Shown in pieces: positions 1 to 5,492 of a DNA stretch of 5,827 nt. This DNA is from an uncultured Eubacteriales bacterium (GTDB lineage Bacteria; Bacillota; Clostridia; Peptostreptococcales; Anaerovoracaceae). Both the position numbers and the translations under genes were made by a program. The DNA lies in NCBI GenBank assembly GCA_910585135.1, contig CAJUEB010000122.1, positions 972 through 6,798 on the forward strand, given 5' to 3'. The number at the start of each line of letters is the position of its first letter. Position 1 is the stretch's first letter. Under the pieces are notes generated by a model. It did no database searches. It had not been told where the DNA came from and saw only the letters and a list, made by a program, of their open reading frames with translations.

Positions 1-1051
1 GTTGCTGTTCCAGCTCTTCGTACGCTTTTAACAGTTTTATCGTCATCGGCAGGTAATATTCCATCAGCTTGCGCAAATCCGAAACGTTTTCGGGATGGGC
101 TTCTGCCTGCTGGAAAATCCGCTTCACCAAAATCTCCATATGGTAAATTTTTTCCGATACCTCTTCTCCCGGAATGGCATCGTTGCTTTCCCGGATCTGC
201 CTGATATATTCATGGCCTTTCTCGATGACCGCCCTCGCTTCGGGCGTCAGCGATGCCCCGCGCTTTTCTTCTGCCTCGCGTCGTCTTTGTGCTTCCGCTT
301 CCTGCTGCTTTGCACCCTCTACCGCTTTCATATATTGACTGTAAGCGTCATGGGATACCATCAGGCATTTTTCCAGCTGATCTAAATGCCCCTGCAAAAA
401 CCAGCCCCTTTCCAGCATCTTCCTGATGTCCTTCACGACGGCCGCCTCATCCCTGTGGGTATCGGCCGCCAATGCCTTGATATCCCCATAAGTCCTGCCG
501 TTCAGGCTTCTGACGTATTGATCAAACCGGCTTGCCAGCTTGAGTGTCCTGCTCCCCTTCACCGTCAGAACCGCCCCCGCAACCGCCATGACGCCGTATA
601 CGCCAAAAGATGTTGTTGCCGCCGTATAGAGACCGATCAGCGAGCCAAAGATTCCCATTCCCAAAGGACCGATACTCGATATCAGCAAAAGAATCCCGCC
701 AACCAGCATTGCGATCGCACCGCCGCGCCTTTTCCCGCTCTTTGCAAAGTATGCAGCCTGCGGGTTTGCATAAGGCCTCACGTGATAGCGGTAAGCTCCG
801 TATTTCGGCTGCCCGCCTTCCTCTTCATACGCCTGCTCCTTGCTCGGTGCAGCCTGTGGCTTCTGTCCGCTCAGGTTAAAATCCCAGCCATCATTACGGC
901 GGAATTCCTCCCCGCCGTCAAAGCCCTGAAATGCCTTCCGCACCGTATTCGTGATGGTATCATTGAGATGCCCGAAATTGCCCATATGTACCGCATCCTC
1001 GATGATCCTGTTCAAGTCCTGCCCCAGATTGTTCCAACCCTTGTCTGCCAT
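1..1051 (-). CDS. xpaC: XpaC-family membrane protein (5-bromo-4-chloroindolyl phosphate hydrolysis family), 3' end cut by window edge
   Basis: The reading frame opens at ATG 1051-1049 and is still open at position 1, giving 350 visible residues. A GGAGGA ribosome binding site at 1061-1056 supports the start. Residues 1-105 are polar and glycine/proline rich (a likely cytosolic or disordered head). Two hydrophobic segments follow at about 110-130 and 143-164, separated by a short glycine-rich turn, so this is a two-pass membrane protein. The rest (about 170-350) is helical and charged, with a likely coiled coil near 220-265 and an ending containing YYLPMTIKLLKAYEEL, which I recognise as the conserved C-terminal signature of XpaC. 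The family is named after a dye-phosphate phenotype in Bacillus; its true role is uncertain. It is usually paired with a TelA-like toxic-anion-resistance gene, which would lie beyond position 1. It has its own promoter and is separated from folT by a terminator. Family assignment is fairly sure; enzymatic function is not. Confidence 0.82.
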   Translation of the reverse strand, partial: MADKGWNNLGQDLNRIIEDAVHMGNFGHLNDTITNTVRKAFQGFDGGEEFRRNDGWDFNLSGQKPQAAPSKEQAYEEEGGQPKYGAYRYHVRPYANPQAAYFAKSGKRRGGAIAMLVGGILLLISSIGPLGMGIFGSLIGLYTAATTSFGVYGVMAVAGAVLTVKGSRTLKLASRFDQYVRSLNGRTYGDIKALAADTHRDEAAVVKDIRKMLERGWFLQGHLDQLEKCLMVSHDAYSQYMKAVEGAKQQEAEAQRRREAEEKRGASLTPEARAVIEKGHEYIRQIRESNDAIPGEEVSEKIYHMEILVKRIFQQAEAHPENVSDLRKLMEYYLPMTIKLLKAYEELEQQ

Positions 1052-1091
1052 ACGTTCCTCCGAATCTCAATACACATTAATTACCTTCTCT

Positions 1092-1119
1092 ATCTTATCA
1101 TAAATCGAAAAAGAACAAA
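1092..1119 (-). promoter_or_regulatory. Putative sigma-A promoter of xpaC
   Basis: On the minus strand, TTTGTT (1119-1114) and TAAGAT (1097-1092) are separated by 16 nt. The -10 is good and the -35 is weak. Transcription would begin near 1085, giving a leader of about 33 nt before the xpaC ATG. The -35 lies inside the T-tract of the upstream terminator, so the two elements share DNA. An alternative -10, TATGAT, sits 4 nt upstream. Confidence 0.5.
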
Positions 1120-1155
1120 AGGGCAAAACGCATGATTCTATAAAGCGTTCTGCCC
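1108..1155 (-). terminator. Rho-independent terminator of the fhs-fchA-folD-folT operon
   Basis: On the minus strand GGGCAGAACGC (1155-1145) pairs with GCGTTTTGCCC (1131-1121). This gives 11 consecutive pairs including one G-U, around a 13-nt loop. It is followed at once by a T-rich run (1120-1108, TTTTGTTCTTTTT). The structure lies about 135 nt past the folT stop and ahead of xpaC. In the plus direction the stem is followed only by TCTCTT, so it should terminate mainly the minus-strand operon. Confidence 0.88.
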
Positions 1156-1289
1156 TCTCTTGACAAAATACCAGACAGCAAATCCCCGGCCAGCGGAGCG
1201 GCAAATAGATGTATTAGGGCAACCGCCTTTTGCCGCACCGCTTTTGCCAAATACTCATTATCGTTCCGTTACCACCGTTTACAGCCCCA
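1156..1289. other. Short gene-free spacer between folT and its terminator
   Basis: These 134 nt follow the folT stop. On the minus strand there is an imperfect direct repeat, GGCAAAAGCGG then GGCAAAAGGCGG (about 1239-1214), and a weak GGCAA/TTGCC hairpin. No start codon here has a convincing ribosome binding site. I read it as the 3' untranslated region of the operon. Confidence 0.5.
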
Positions 1290-1796
1290 TTACTGCGTGA
1301 CTGCCTCCCGTGCAGGCGCAAGCATCCTCGTAATCGCCAGAATGCCGACGAACATGACCGGGATCATGACCAGGCACTGCACCGCGCGGGTCGCCAGGAG
1401 CGGGACAAACGGCGAACCATACAAGATGGAAATCCACAGGGAATTCAGAAGCAGGCTCAGCACGAGCTGGTCAATCGCCACAGCAGCCGCGATGCGAAGC
1501 GCAGACTGCTTCTTATGCAGCAGCACGCCATATAATAAACCGGCCAGCACCGCCGTGAAGGTAAATCCCGGGAAATACGCCCCGATCGGAAACAGGATCG
1601 CGCCGAGAAAATCCCCTAATCCCGCTACGATCGCGCCAAAGAGCGGGCCGAAAAAATATGCTGCGATCACAACGCTGACAAAGGTGAAACCGATTTTGAG
1701 ATTCCACGCATTGATGGATAAAAACCTTGAGAGGATAATGTTCAATGCGATCAAAATCCCTGCTGTTACTAACATTTTCGTGTTCATTTTTTTCAT
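1290..1796 (-). CDS. folT: Folate ECF transporter S component FolT
   Basis: This 168-residue integral membrane protein binds folate and imports it when docked on the shared ECF module (EcfT plus two ATPases), which is not in this window. The length is typical of S components. About five to six hydrophobic segments can be seen: residues about 8-28, 34-50, 52-70, 75-93, 102-124 and 135-156. The N-terminal pattern MxxxxLVTAGILIALNIILSRFLSI, then NLKIGFTFVSV and GxxxAGLGDFLGAILFPIGAYFPGFT, is what I associate with the FolT family; the ALNIILSRFL and GDFLGA blocks are characteristic. The start is ATG 1796-1794, preceded by AAAGGAG (1812-1806) with a 9-nt spacer. The context is decisive: it is the last gene of a one-carbon folate operon and sits directly behind a THF riboswitch. 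Expression is therefore probably repressed by reduced folates, by occlusion of the ribosome binding site and/or premature termination. Confidence 0.92.
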   Translation of the reverse strand: MKKMNTKMLVTAGILIALNIILSRFLSINAWNLKIGFTFVSVVIAAYFFGPLFGAIVAGLGDFLGAILFPIGAYFPGFTFTAVLAGLLYGVLLHKKQSALRIAAAVAIDQLVLSLLLNSLWISILYGSPFVPLLATRAVQCLVMIPVMFVGILAITRMLAPAREAVTQ

Positions 1797-1802
1797 ACTA
1801 AA

Positions 1803-1855
1803 AAACTCCTTTCATGACAGTTGCCACAAAAGGAATTTAAAATCCTTTGGTGGCA
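1803..1855 (-). promoter_or_regulatory. Expression platform: two mutually exclusive hairpins controlling folT
   Basis: Hairpin A (1855-1822): TGCCAC (1855-1850) pairs with GTGGCA (1827-1822), and AAAGGA (1848-1843) pairs with TCCTTT (1834-1829), with one C/U mismatch between and an 8-nt loop. Hairpin B (1838-1803): the arm 1838-1823 pairs with 1818-1803 for 16 pairs, several of them G-U, around an AACU loop. It runs into three remaining U residues of a six-U run. Hairpin B buries the folT ribosome binding site AAAGGAG (1812-1806). A and B share 1838-1822 and cannot coexist. The 5' arm of A also overlaps the 3' strand of aptamer helix P1. Inference: ligand holds P1, A is lost, B forms, and folT is off. 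The short U run suits occlusion of the ribosome binding site at least as well as termination. Confidence 0.72.
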
Positions 1856-1950
1856 GCGGACGCAGGCACAGCAACGCGAAACGATTTGTCTCTTCGTCCA
1901 GCGGCAACATCCCATCCGCTGGCACTTAACGCACTGCCCTTACTCTGACA
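1851..1950 (-). promoter_or_regulatory. Tetrahydrofolate (THF) riboswitch aptamer upstream of folT
   Basis: The folD-folT gap carries the conserved blocks of the THF (folT) riboswitch, read on the minus strand in order: AGAGTA (1946-1941), GCGTTAAGTG (about 1932-1923), GGGATG (1913-1908), ACGAA (1897-1893) and GCGTCCGCT (about 1863-1855). Helix P3 is a perfect 7 bp CCAGCGG/CCGCTGG (1922-1916 with 1904-1898). Its loop segment GGATG (1912-1908) can pair with CGTCC (1862-1858), the known long-range pseudoknot of this class. P4 is GAGAC/GUUUC (1892-1888 with 1882-1878). P2 is AGG-GCAG against CUGU-G-CCU. P1 is short (CAG/CUG plus flanking pairs). The class binds reduced folates and usually regulates folate import or synthesis. 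The aptamer begins about 9 nt after the folD stop. Confidence 0.93.
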
Positions 1951-1958
1951 ACAATTCA

Positions 1959-2807
1959 TTATTTTCTTTTCGCAGCTTCTATCACATGGGATACCAGCAC
2001 GCTGGTGGTAACGGTTCCAACGCCTCCCGGTACCGGTGTAACAGCCGCTGCAACAGGCTCGGCTTCCTCAAACTTCACATCACCGCAAAGCTTGCCTTTT
2101 TCCTCATTCCAGCCGATCCCTACATCTATAACGACCTGACCCTTACGCAAATACTCTGCGCCGATGCTTTCCATCTTGCCTGTACAAGCAATTAAAATAT
2201 CTGCTGTCCTGGCAATAGAAGGCATGGATGCAGTCTTCGTATGGCAGGTTGTTACCGTAGCATTCCTGTGCAGGAGCAACATGGATACAGGACGCCCCAC
2301 GACTAGGGAACGGCCAAGCACCACAGCCCTTTTTCCTGCACAGTCAATTCCATAATAATCTAAAATTTCCATCGCAGCCTGTGCCGTACACGGCACGAAG
2401 CCGATATTCGTGCCAGTAAACACCCCGGCAAGGGATGCATCCGTACAGCCATCGACATCCTTTGCCGAATTCAGCACCCTGCGCGCTTTCTCGCCATCCA
2501 GATGCGGCGGCAGCGGCCGGAACATGAGAATCCCATGCACCGCCGGATCTTCGTTTAGCTTCTCCAACGTATCGAAAAACGTATCGCTATCCACGCCGGC
2601 AGGAAGCACAACGTTTTTGACCTGCACGCCGACAGCGGCGCAGCGCTTTTTCACGCCTGTTTCATAGGATAGATCATCCGGGCGGCTGCCGAGGCGGAGA
2701 ACCGCCAGCATCGGAACAATGCCGCGTTTTTTCAACGCTTCCGTCTCGCGAGCCATCCTTTCGTTAAGCGCTGCCGCAACCGGCGCGCCCTCTAACCGCT
2801 TCGCCAT
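1959..2807 (-). CDS. folD: FolD, methylene-THF dehydrogenase (probably lacking cyclohydrolase activity)
   Basis: The 282 residues match FolD length. The protein oxidises 5,10-methylene-THF to methenyl-THF with NAD(P) in the cytosol. Visible motifs are the substrate-side Tyr48 in RPDDLSYETG, RPLP (97-100), KDVDG (116-120, with the folate-contacting Asp119), the cofactor-binding GRSLVVGRP (165-173) with ATVTTCHTKT (183-192), and the C-terminal TPVPGGVGTVTTS (257-269). Ungapped alignment with E. coli FolD, from my memory of that sequence, puts Val52 where catalytic Lys54 should be and Phe96 where Gln98 should be. Both residues serve the cyclohydrolase step, so this copy is probably dehydrogenase-only. 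Its ATG directly abuts the fchA TGA (ACGTGAATG), and its ribosome binding site GGGAGG (2821-2816) lies inside fchA, which suggests translational coupling. NAD versus NADP preference cannot be told from the sequence. Confidence 0.94.
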   Translation of the reverse strand: MAKRLEGAPVAAALNERMARETEALKKRGIVPMLAVLRLGSRPDDLSYETGVKKRCAAVGVQVKNVVLPAGVDSDTFFDTLEKLNEDPAVHGILMFRPLPPHLDGEKARRVLNSAKDVDGCTDASLAGVFTGTNIGFVPCTAQAAMEILDYYGIDCAGKRAVVLGRSLVVGRPVSMLLLHRNATVTTCHTKTASMPSIARTADILIACTGKMESIGAEYLRKGQVVIDVGIGWNEEKGKLCGDVKFEEAEPVAAAVTPVPGGVGTVTTSVLVSHVIEAAKRK

Positions 2808-3446
2808 TCACGTAACCTCCCTCGTTACCGCTTCATAGATTTGGGAGGCTATGCGTCCATATTCTTCCAGCATCCCGGCAACCTTTTCGTTCATGGATTC
2901 CGCCAGCTTTCTGTCCTTCATCGATTTCGTATTGATGTATACATTCAAAGCCGCACTTTCCAGCGCAGCCCTGCACATGGCAGCGGCACAGCCTGCATCC
3001 GAAACGGCAATCACGCTGCCCTTTTCGGCATAAACAGCCGCTAATTCAATTGCCTCGCAACATTTCTCCATGATTTGCAGCGGAACTTCCGCAGCCCTGC
3101 GCAATGCGTTCTCCATCACGGCATCCCTGCCCGGATCATCCCTGGGAATGCTGTAAGCCGCAGCTAGCGGCTTAAATGCTTCCGCATCCTCTTCTGCCAG
3201 TGCTAAAAACGCACCCCGCAAAGCATATGCTTTCTCATTTGCGGCGACGATTTCAGCCTCCACGCCAGCATATTTTTTCTTCCCGACTGTCAGCGCCCCT
3301 ACCATATTCCCCAGCGCAATCCCCAATGCACCGGCCAGCGCCGATGCACCGCCGCCACCGGGGACAGGTGAATTTGAGGCGAGCTTTTCAAGAAGCTGAT
3401 CCAGGCGCATCTGCGCCTGATTAATCCGCCCTGTATCCATTTTCAC
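2808..3446 (-). CDS. fchA: FchA, methenyl-THF cyclohydrolase (cyclodeaminase/cyclohydrolase family)
   Basis: The 212-residue, largely helical cytosolic protein belongs to the formiminotransferase-cyclodeaminase C-terminal family; the clostridial stand-alone form (FchA) converts 5,10-methenyl-THF to 10-formyl-THF. Family hallmarks are SNSPVPGGGGASALAGALG (about 24-42) with the glycine-rich loop, KKKYAGVE (56-63), the acidic EEDAEAF segment (86-91 region), the conserved Pro122 after an alanine-rich helix, and SDAGCAAAMCRAAL (149-162) leading into NVYINTKSM (168-176). No formiminotransferase domain is attached. The start is GTG 3446-3444: GGAGGG (3461-3456) lies 9 nt before it but 15 nt before the ATG two codons in. 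It follows fhs by 26 nt and abuts folD. A formimino-THF cyclodeaminase role is possible by family, but the fhs/folD context favours cyclohydrolase. Confidence 0.9.
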   Translation of the reverse strand: MKMDTGRINQAQMRLDQLLEKLASNSPVPGGGGASALAGALGIALGNMVGALTVGKKKYAGVEAEIVAANEKAYALRGAFLALAEEDAEAFKPLAAAYSIPRDDPGRDAVMENALRRAAEVPLQIMEKCCEAIELAAVYAEKGSVIAVSDAGCAAAMCRAALESAALNVYINTKSMKDRKLAESMNEKVAGMLEEYGRIASQIYEAVTREVT

Positions 3447-3455
3447 CAGAGTTTT

Positions 3456-3461
3456 CCCTCC
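3456..3461 (-). promoter_or_regulatory. Ribosome binding site that selects the GTG start of fchA
   Basis: GGAGGG on the minus strand (3461-3456) is 9 nt from GTG 3446-3444 and 15 nt from the in-frame ATG at 3440-3438. The shorter spacing fits initiation at GTG, adding two residues (Met-Lys) to the protein. Confidence 0.65.
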
Positions 3462-3472
3462 ATACTGCTTCG

Positions 3473-5149
3473 CTAAAAAAGACCGGAAATCACGCCGTTT
3501 TCATCGACATCGATCCGTTCCGCCGCCGGAACTTTCGGAAGACCCGGCATCGTCATAATATCACCTGTCAGTGCTACAATGAAACCCGCACCGGCAGATA
3601 CCTTCAAATTCCGGACCTGGACGGTAAAGTCTTTCGGCGCCCCCAGTTTTCCCGGATCATCCGAAAAGCTGTACTGCGTCTTTGCCATGCAAATCGGCAG
3701 ATCGCCAAAACCCAAGGCTTCGAGCTGCTTGATCTGCTTGACCGCATTCCCCACGAGCTGTACGCCGTCCGCATGGTAAATGCGCGTCGCAATGGCGTTG
3801 AGCTTATCCATAATGGAAGCCTTTTCATCGTAGCAGAATTCGAATCCATTTGGCTCTTCACAAAGCCTTACGACCTCTTCCGCCAAGGCCATTCCGCCCG
3901 CGCCGCCCTTTGCCCATACTTCGGACAGCACGGCCTTAACGCCCTTTTCCCTGCACTTTTCCTCCACCAAAGCCAATTCCGCTTCGGTATCCATCGGAAA
4001 TGCGTTGATCGCTACCACGCAAGGCAGCTTATATACTTGGTTGATATTTTCCACATGCTGCAACAAATTCGGAAGACCTGCTTCCAGGGCCGCAAGGTTT
4101 TCACGGTTCAAATCAGCCTTTGCCACGCCGCCATGCGATTTTAATGCGCGGACTGTAGCCACGATCACGACTGCCGATGGTGTTAATCCTGCCATGCGGC
4201 ACTTGATATCCAGGAACTTCTCCGCGCCCAGATCTGCGCCAAACCCCGCTTCCGTGATCGCATAATCGCCCAGCTTCATCGCCATCCTCGTGGCGGTCAC
4301 CGAATTACATCCATGAGCGATGTTCGCAAACGGTCCGCCATGGATAAACGCAGGCGTTCCCTCCAGGGTTTGTACCAAATTCGGTTTTAACGCATCCTTA
4401 AGCAAAGCAGCCATCGCGCCCTGCGCCTTCAGTTCACCCGCTGTGACAGGCTTATCGTCATAGGTATAAGCGACGATAATGCGGGCCAGCCGTTCTTTTA
4501 AGTCTGCAATATCGCTTGCCAGACAGAGGACAGCCATCACCTCAGACGCCACCGTAATGTCAAATCCATCCTCACGCGGCGTTCCGTTCGGCTTGCCCCC
4601 AAGACCATCAACGATGTTTCGAAGCTGCCTGTCGTTCATGTCCACCGCTCGTTTCCAGGTGATCTTTCGCGGATCGATATTGAGGCTGTTTCCCTGCTGA
4701 ATATGATTATCGAGCATTGCCGCAAGCAAATTATTCGCCGCACCAATGGCATGGAAGTCTCCCGTAAAGTGCAGGTTGATGTCCTCCATCGGAACGACCT
4801 GTGCATATCCGCCGCCCGCTGCGCCGCCCTTCACGCCAAATACCGGGCCAAGGGATGGCTCGCGCAGCGCTACCACGGCGTTCTTTCCGATTTTGCGAAG
4901 ACCATCTGCAAGCCCGACCGTGGTCGTCGTCTTTCCCTCTCCGGCAGGCGTCGGGTTGATTGCCGTTACCAAGACCAGCTTTGCATCCGGTACTCCTGCC
5001 TGATCCTTTAACAGCGCATAGTCTACCTTGGCCTTAAAATGACCGTATTGTTCCAGATACTTATCATCTATGTTTGCAGCAGATGCGATTTCTGTAATCG
5101 GTTTTTTGCGGCATTCTTGTGCGATTTCAATATCGGACTTGTAATTCAT
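3473..5149 (-). CDS. fhs: Formate-tetrahydrofolate ligase (10-formyl-THF synthetase)
   Basis: The 558 residues equal the usual full length for the family. The cytosolic enzyme joins formate to THF using ATP, giving 10-formyl-THF for purines, formyl-Met-tRNA and other one-carbon uses. Seen directly: the nucleotide loop TPAGEGKTTT (67-76), signature REPSLGPVFGVKGGAAGGG (96-114), HFTGDFHAI (127-135) and GGPFANIAHGCNSV (271-284). Further blocks are EAGFGADLGAEKF (300-312) and the C-terminal TGDIMTMPGLPKVPAA (528-543). No catalytic block is missing and there is no sign of a frameshift. The start is ATG 5149 with a near-perfect AAGGAGGT (5163-5156) 6 nt upstream. It is first in an operon with fchA and folD and has a promoter about 155 nt upstream. 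The enzyme is shared by acetogens and many non-acetogens, so it does not by itself prove a Wood-Ljungdahl pathway; no other gene of that route is visible. Confidence 0.98.
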   Translation of the reverse strand: MNYKSDIEIAQECRKKPITEIASAANIDDKYLEQYGHFKAKVDYALLKDQAGVPDAKLVLVTAINPTPAGEGKTTTTVGLADGLRKIGKNAVVALREPSLGPVFGVKGGAAGGGYAQVVPMEDINLHFTGDFHAIGAANNLLAAMLDNHIQQGNSLNIDPRKITWKRAVDMNDRQLRNIVDGLGGKPNGTPREDGFDITVASEVMAVLCLASDIADLKERLARIIVAYTYDDKPVTAGELKAQGAMAALLKDALKPNLVQTLEGTPAFIHGGPFANIAHGCNSVTATRMAMKLGDYAITEAGFGADLGAEKFLDIKCRMAGLTPSAVVIVATVRALKSHGGVAKADLNRENLAALEAGLPNLLQHVENINQVYKLPCVVAINAFPMDTEAELALVEEKCREKGVKAVLSEVWAKGGAGGMALAEEVVRLCEEPNGFEFCYDEKASIMDKLNAIATRIYHADGVQLVGNAVKQIKQLEALGFGDLPICMAKTQYSFSDDPGKLGAPKDFTVQVRNLKVSAGAGFIVALTGDIMTMPGLPKVPAAERIDVDENGVISGLF

Positions 5150-5182
5150 CCTCTGACCTCCTTATTTGCTTAATTAAAACAT

Positions 5183-5254
5183 CTATCCTTTTATCATCAA
5201 TGCCGTTTTCGCTTTCATCAGGCCGCAAGCCTCTTCGGCAAGATCCGCGTTCAT
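5183..5254 (-). CDS. Possible 23-codon leader peptide in the fhs leader (speculative)
   Basis: The frame ATG (5254-5252) to TAG (5185-5183) encodes 23 residues starting MNADLAEEACG and ending ALMIKG. It lies wholly inside the predicted fhs leader and ends 33 nt before the fhs ATG. The composition looks protein-like (acidic then Lys/Ala rich). However, there is no clear ribosome binding site before the ATG, and the ATG would sit in the loop of a small hairpin. I do not recognise the peptide. It has no obvious run of one amino acid to suggest classical attenuation. It may well be untranslated. Confidence 0.15.
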   Translation of the reverse strand: MNADLAEEACGLMKAKTALMIKG

Positions 5255-5279
5255 AACTGCGCCTGTGCCTGATCCGGCA
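5201..5279 (-). ncRNA. Structured 5' leader of fhs, class not recognised
   Basis: Within the leader, nested complementary segments are visible on the minus strand. Outer helix TGCCG/CGGCA pairs 5279-5275 with 5205-5201. Second helix ATCAGGC/GCCTGAT (7 bp) pairs 5273-5267 with 5223-5217. Inside it, CGC-A-GTT/AACGCG forms a hairpin at 5261-5246, and either GCC/GGC (5239-5229) or TCTT/AAGA (5243-5232) forms another. No U-tract follows, so it is not an evident terminator. It lacks the conserved blocks of the ZTP (pfl) riboswitch often found before fhs and those of the THF aptamer. It could be a regulatory RNA, or chance pairing in a GC-rich patch. Confidence 0.35.
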
Positions 5280-5301
5280 AATTTAATGCAATAACCATTT
5301 T

Positions 5302-5329
5302 AGTATACCATTAATTCTGCTATTATCAA
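5302..5329 (-). promoter_or_regulatory. Sigma-A-type promoter of the fhs operon
   Basis: On the minus strand TTGATA (5329-5324) and TATACT (5307-5302) are separated by 16 nt, both close to the TTGACA/TATAAT consensus. The upstream DNA (5330-5372) is rich in A and T and could act as an UP element. Transcription should begin near 5295, leaving a leader of about 145 nt. It lies downstream of the preceding gene's terminator, as expected for an independent operon promoter. Confidence 0.8.
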
Positions 5330-5379
5330 ATAGATAAAATCAGTAATTTTTTCTTGTTTTGATTTTTATACAATCCTGC

Positions 5380-5394
5380 TATGCCGCAGGCATA
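5380..5394. repeat. Short perfect palindrome upstream of the fhs promoter
   Basis: TATGCC-gca-GGCATA: two 6-bp arms around a 3-nt centre, about 50 bp upstream of the -35. It has no T-tract on either strand, so it is not a terminator. It could be a protein binding site or chance. Confidence 0.3.
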
Positions 5395-5447
5395 CGTGAG
5401 AAGAATTTGCCGCCACACATGCAGAACGAACCGGCTGCTGACCATAC

Positions 5448-5473
5448 GAAAAAGAGCCGGCTTGCGCCGACTC
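5448..5473 (-). terminator. Rho-independent terminator after the GerQ-like gene
   Basis: On the minus strand GAGTCGGC (5473-5466) pairs with GCCGGCTC (5461-5454) as 8 bp with one G-U, around a GCAA tetraloop. It is followed by TTTTTC (5453-5448). It lies about 20 nt past the stop at 5495-5493, cleanly separating that gene from the fhs operon. Confidence 0.92.
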
Positions 5474-5492
5474 CCATTTACCGCATCTCCTG

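Noticed and set aside
386..1135. Long plus-strand open frame (249 codons)
   Set aside because: It lies antisense to xpaC, which has a recognisable family signature, membrane segments and a good ribosome binding site. The plus-strand product is rich in Arg, Pro, Cys and His and resembles no family, as expected for a shadow frame.
1098..1268. Minus-strand open stretch between folT and xpaC (about 56 codons, hydrophobic ending)
   Set aside because: It has only TTG-type starts without a ribosome binding site, and it runs straight through the operon terminator and into the xpaC promoter. It is most likely chance openness.
1297..1929. Plus-strand open frame of 210 codons over folT and the riboswitch
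   Set aside because: It is antisense to a clear FolT and to a structured RNA, has no ribosome binding site and shows no recognisable domain.
1290..5149. Part of a complete Wood-Ljungdahl (acetogenesis) cluster
   Set aside because: Only the formyl-to-methylene steps are present. No methylene-THF reductase, methyltransferase or CO dehydrogenase gene is visible, and fhs-fchA-folD also occurs in non-acetogens.
5183..5290. Remnant of a flagellar rod/hook C-terminus (NADLAEE-like) upstream of fhs
   Set aside because: The short likeness to the family's NVDLAEE motif does not extend over the following residues, the frame is closed upstream by a TAA inside the -10 region, and no flagellar gene is nearby.
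5150..5295. ZTP (pfl) riboswitch upstream of fhs
   Set aside because: This class is common before fhs, so I looked for its conserved UCGUGACUGGCG-like and CCGCCUGGGC-like blocks. Neither is present.
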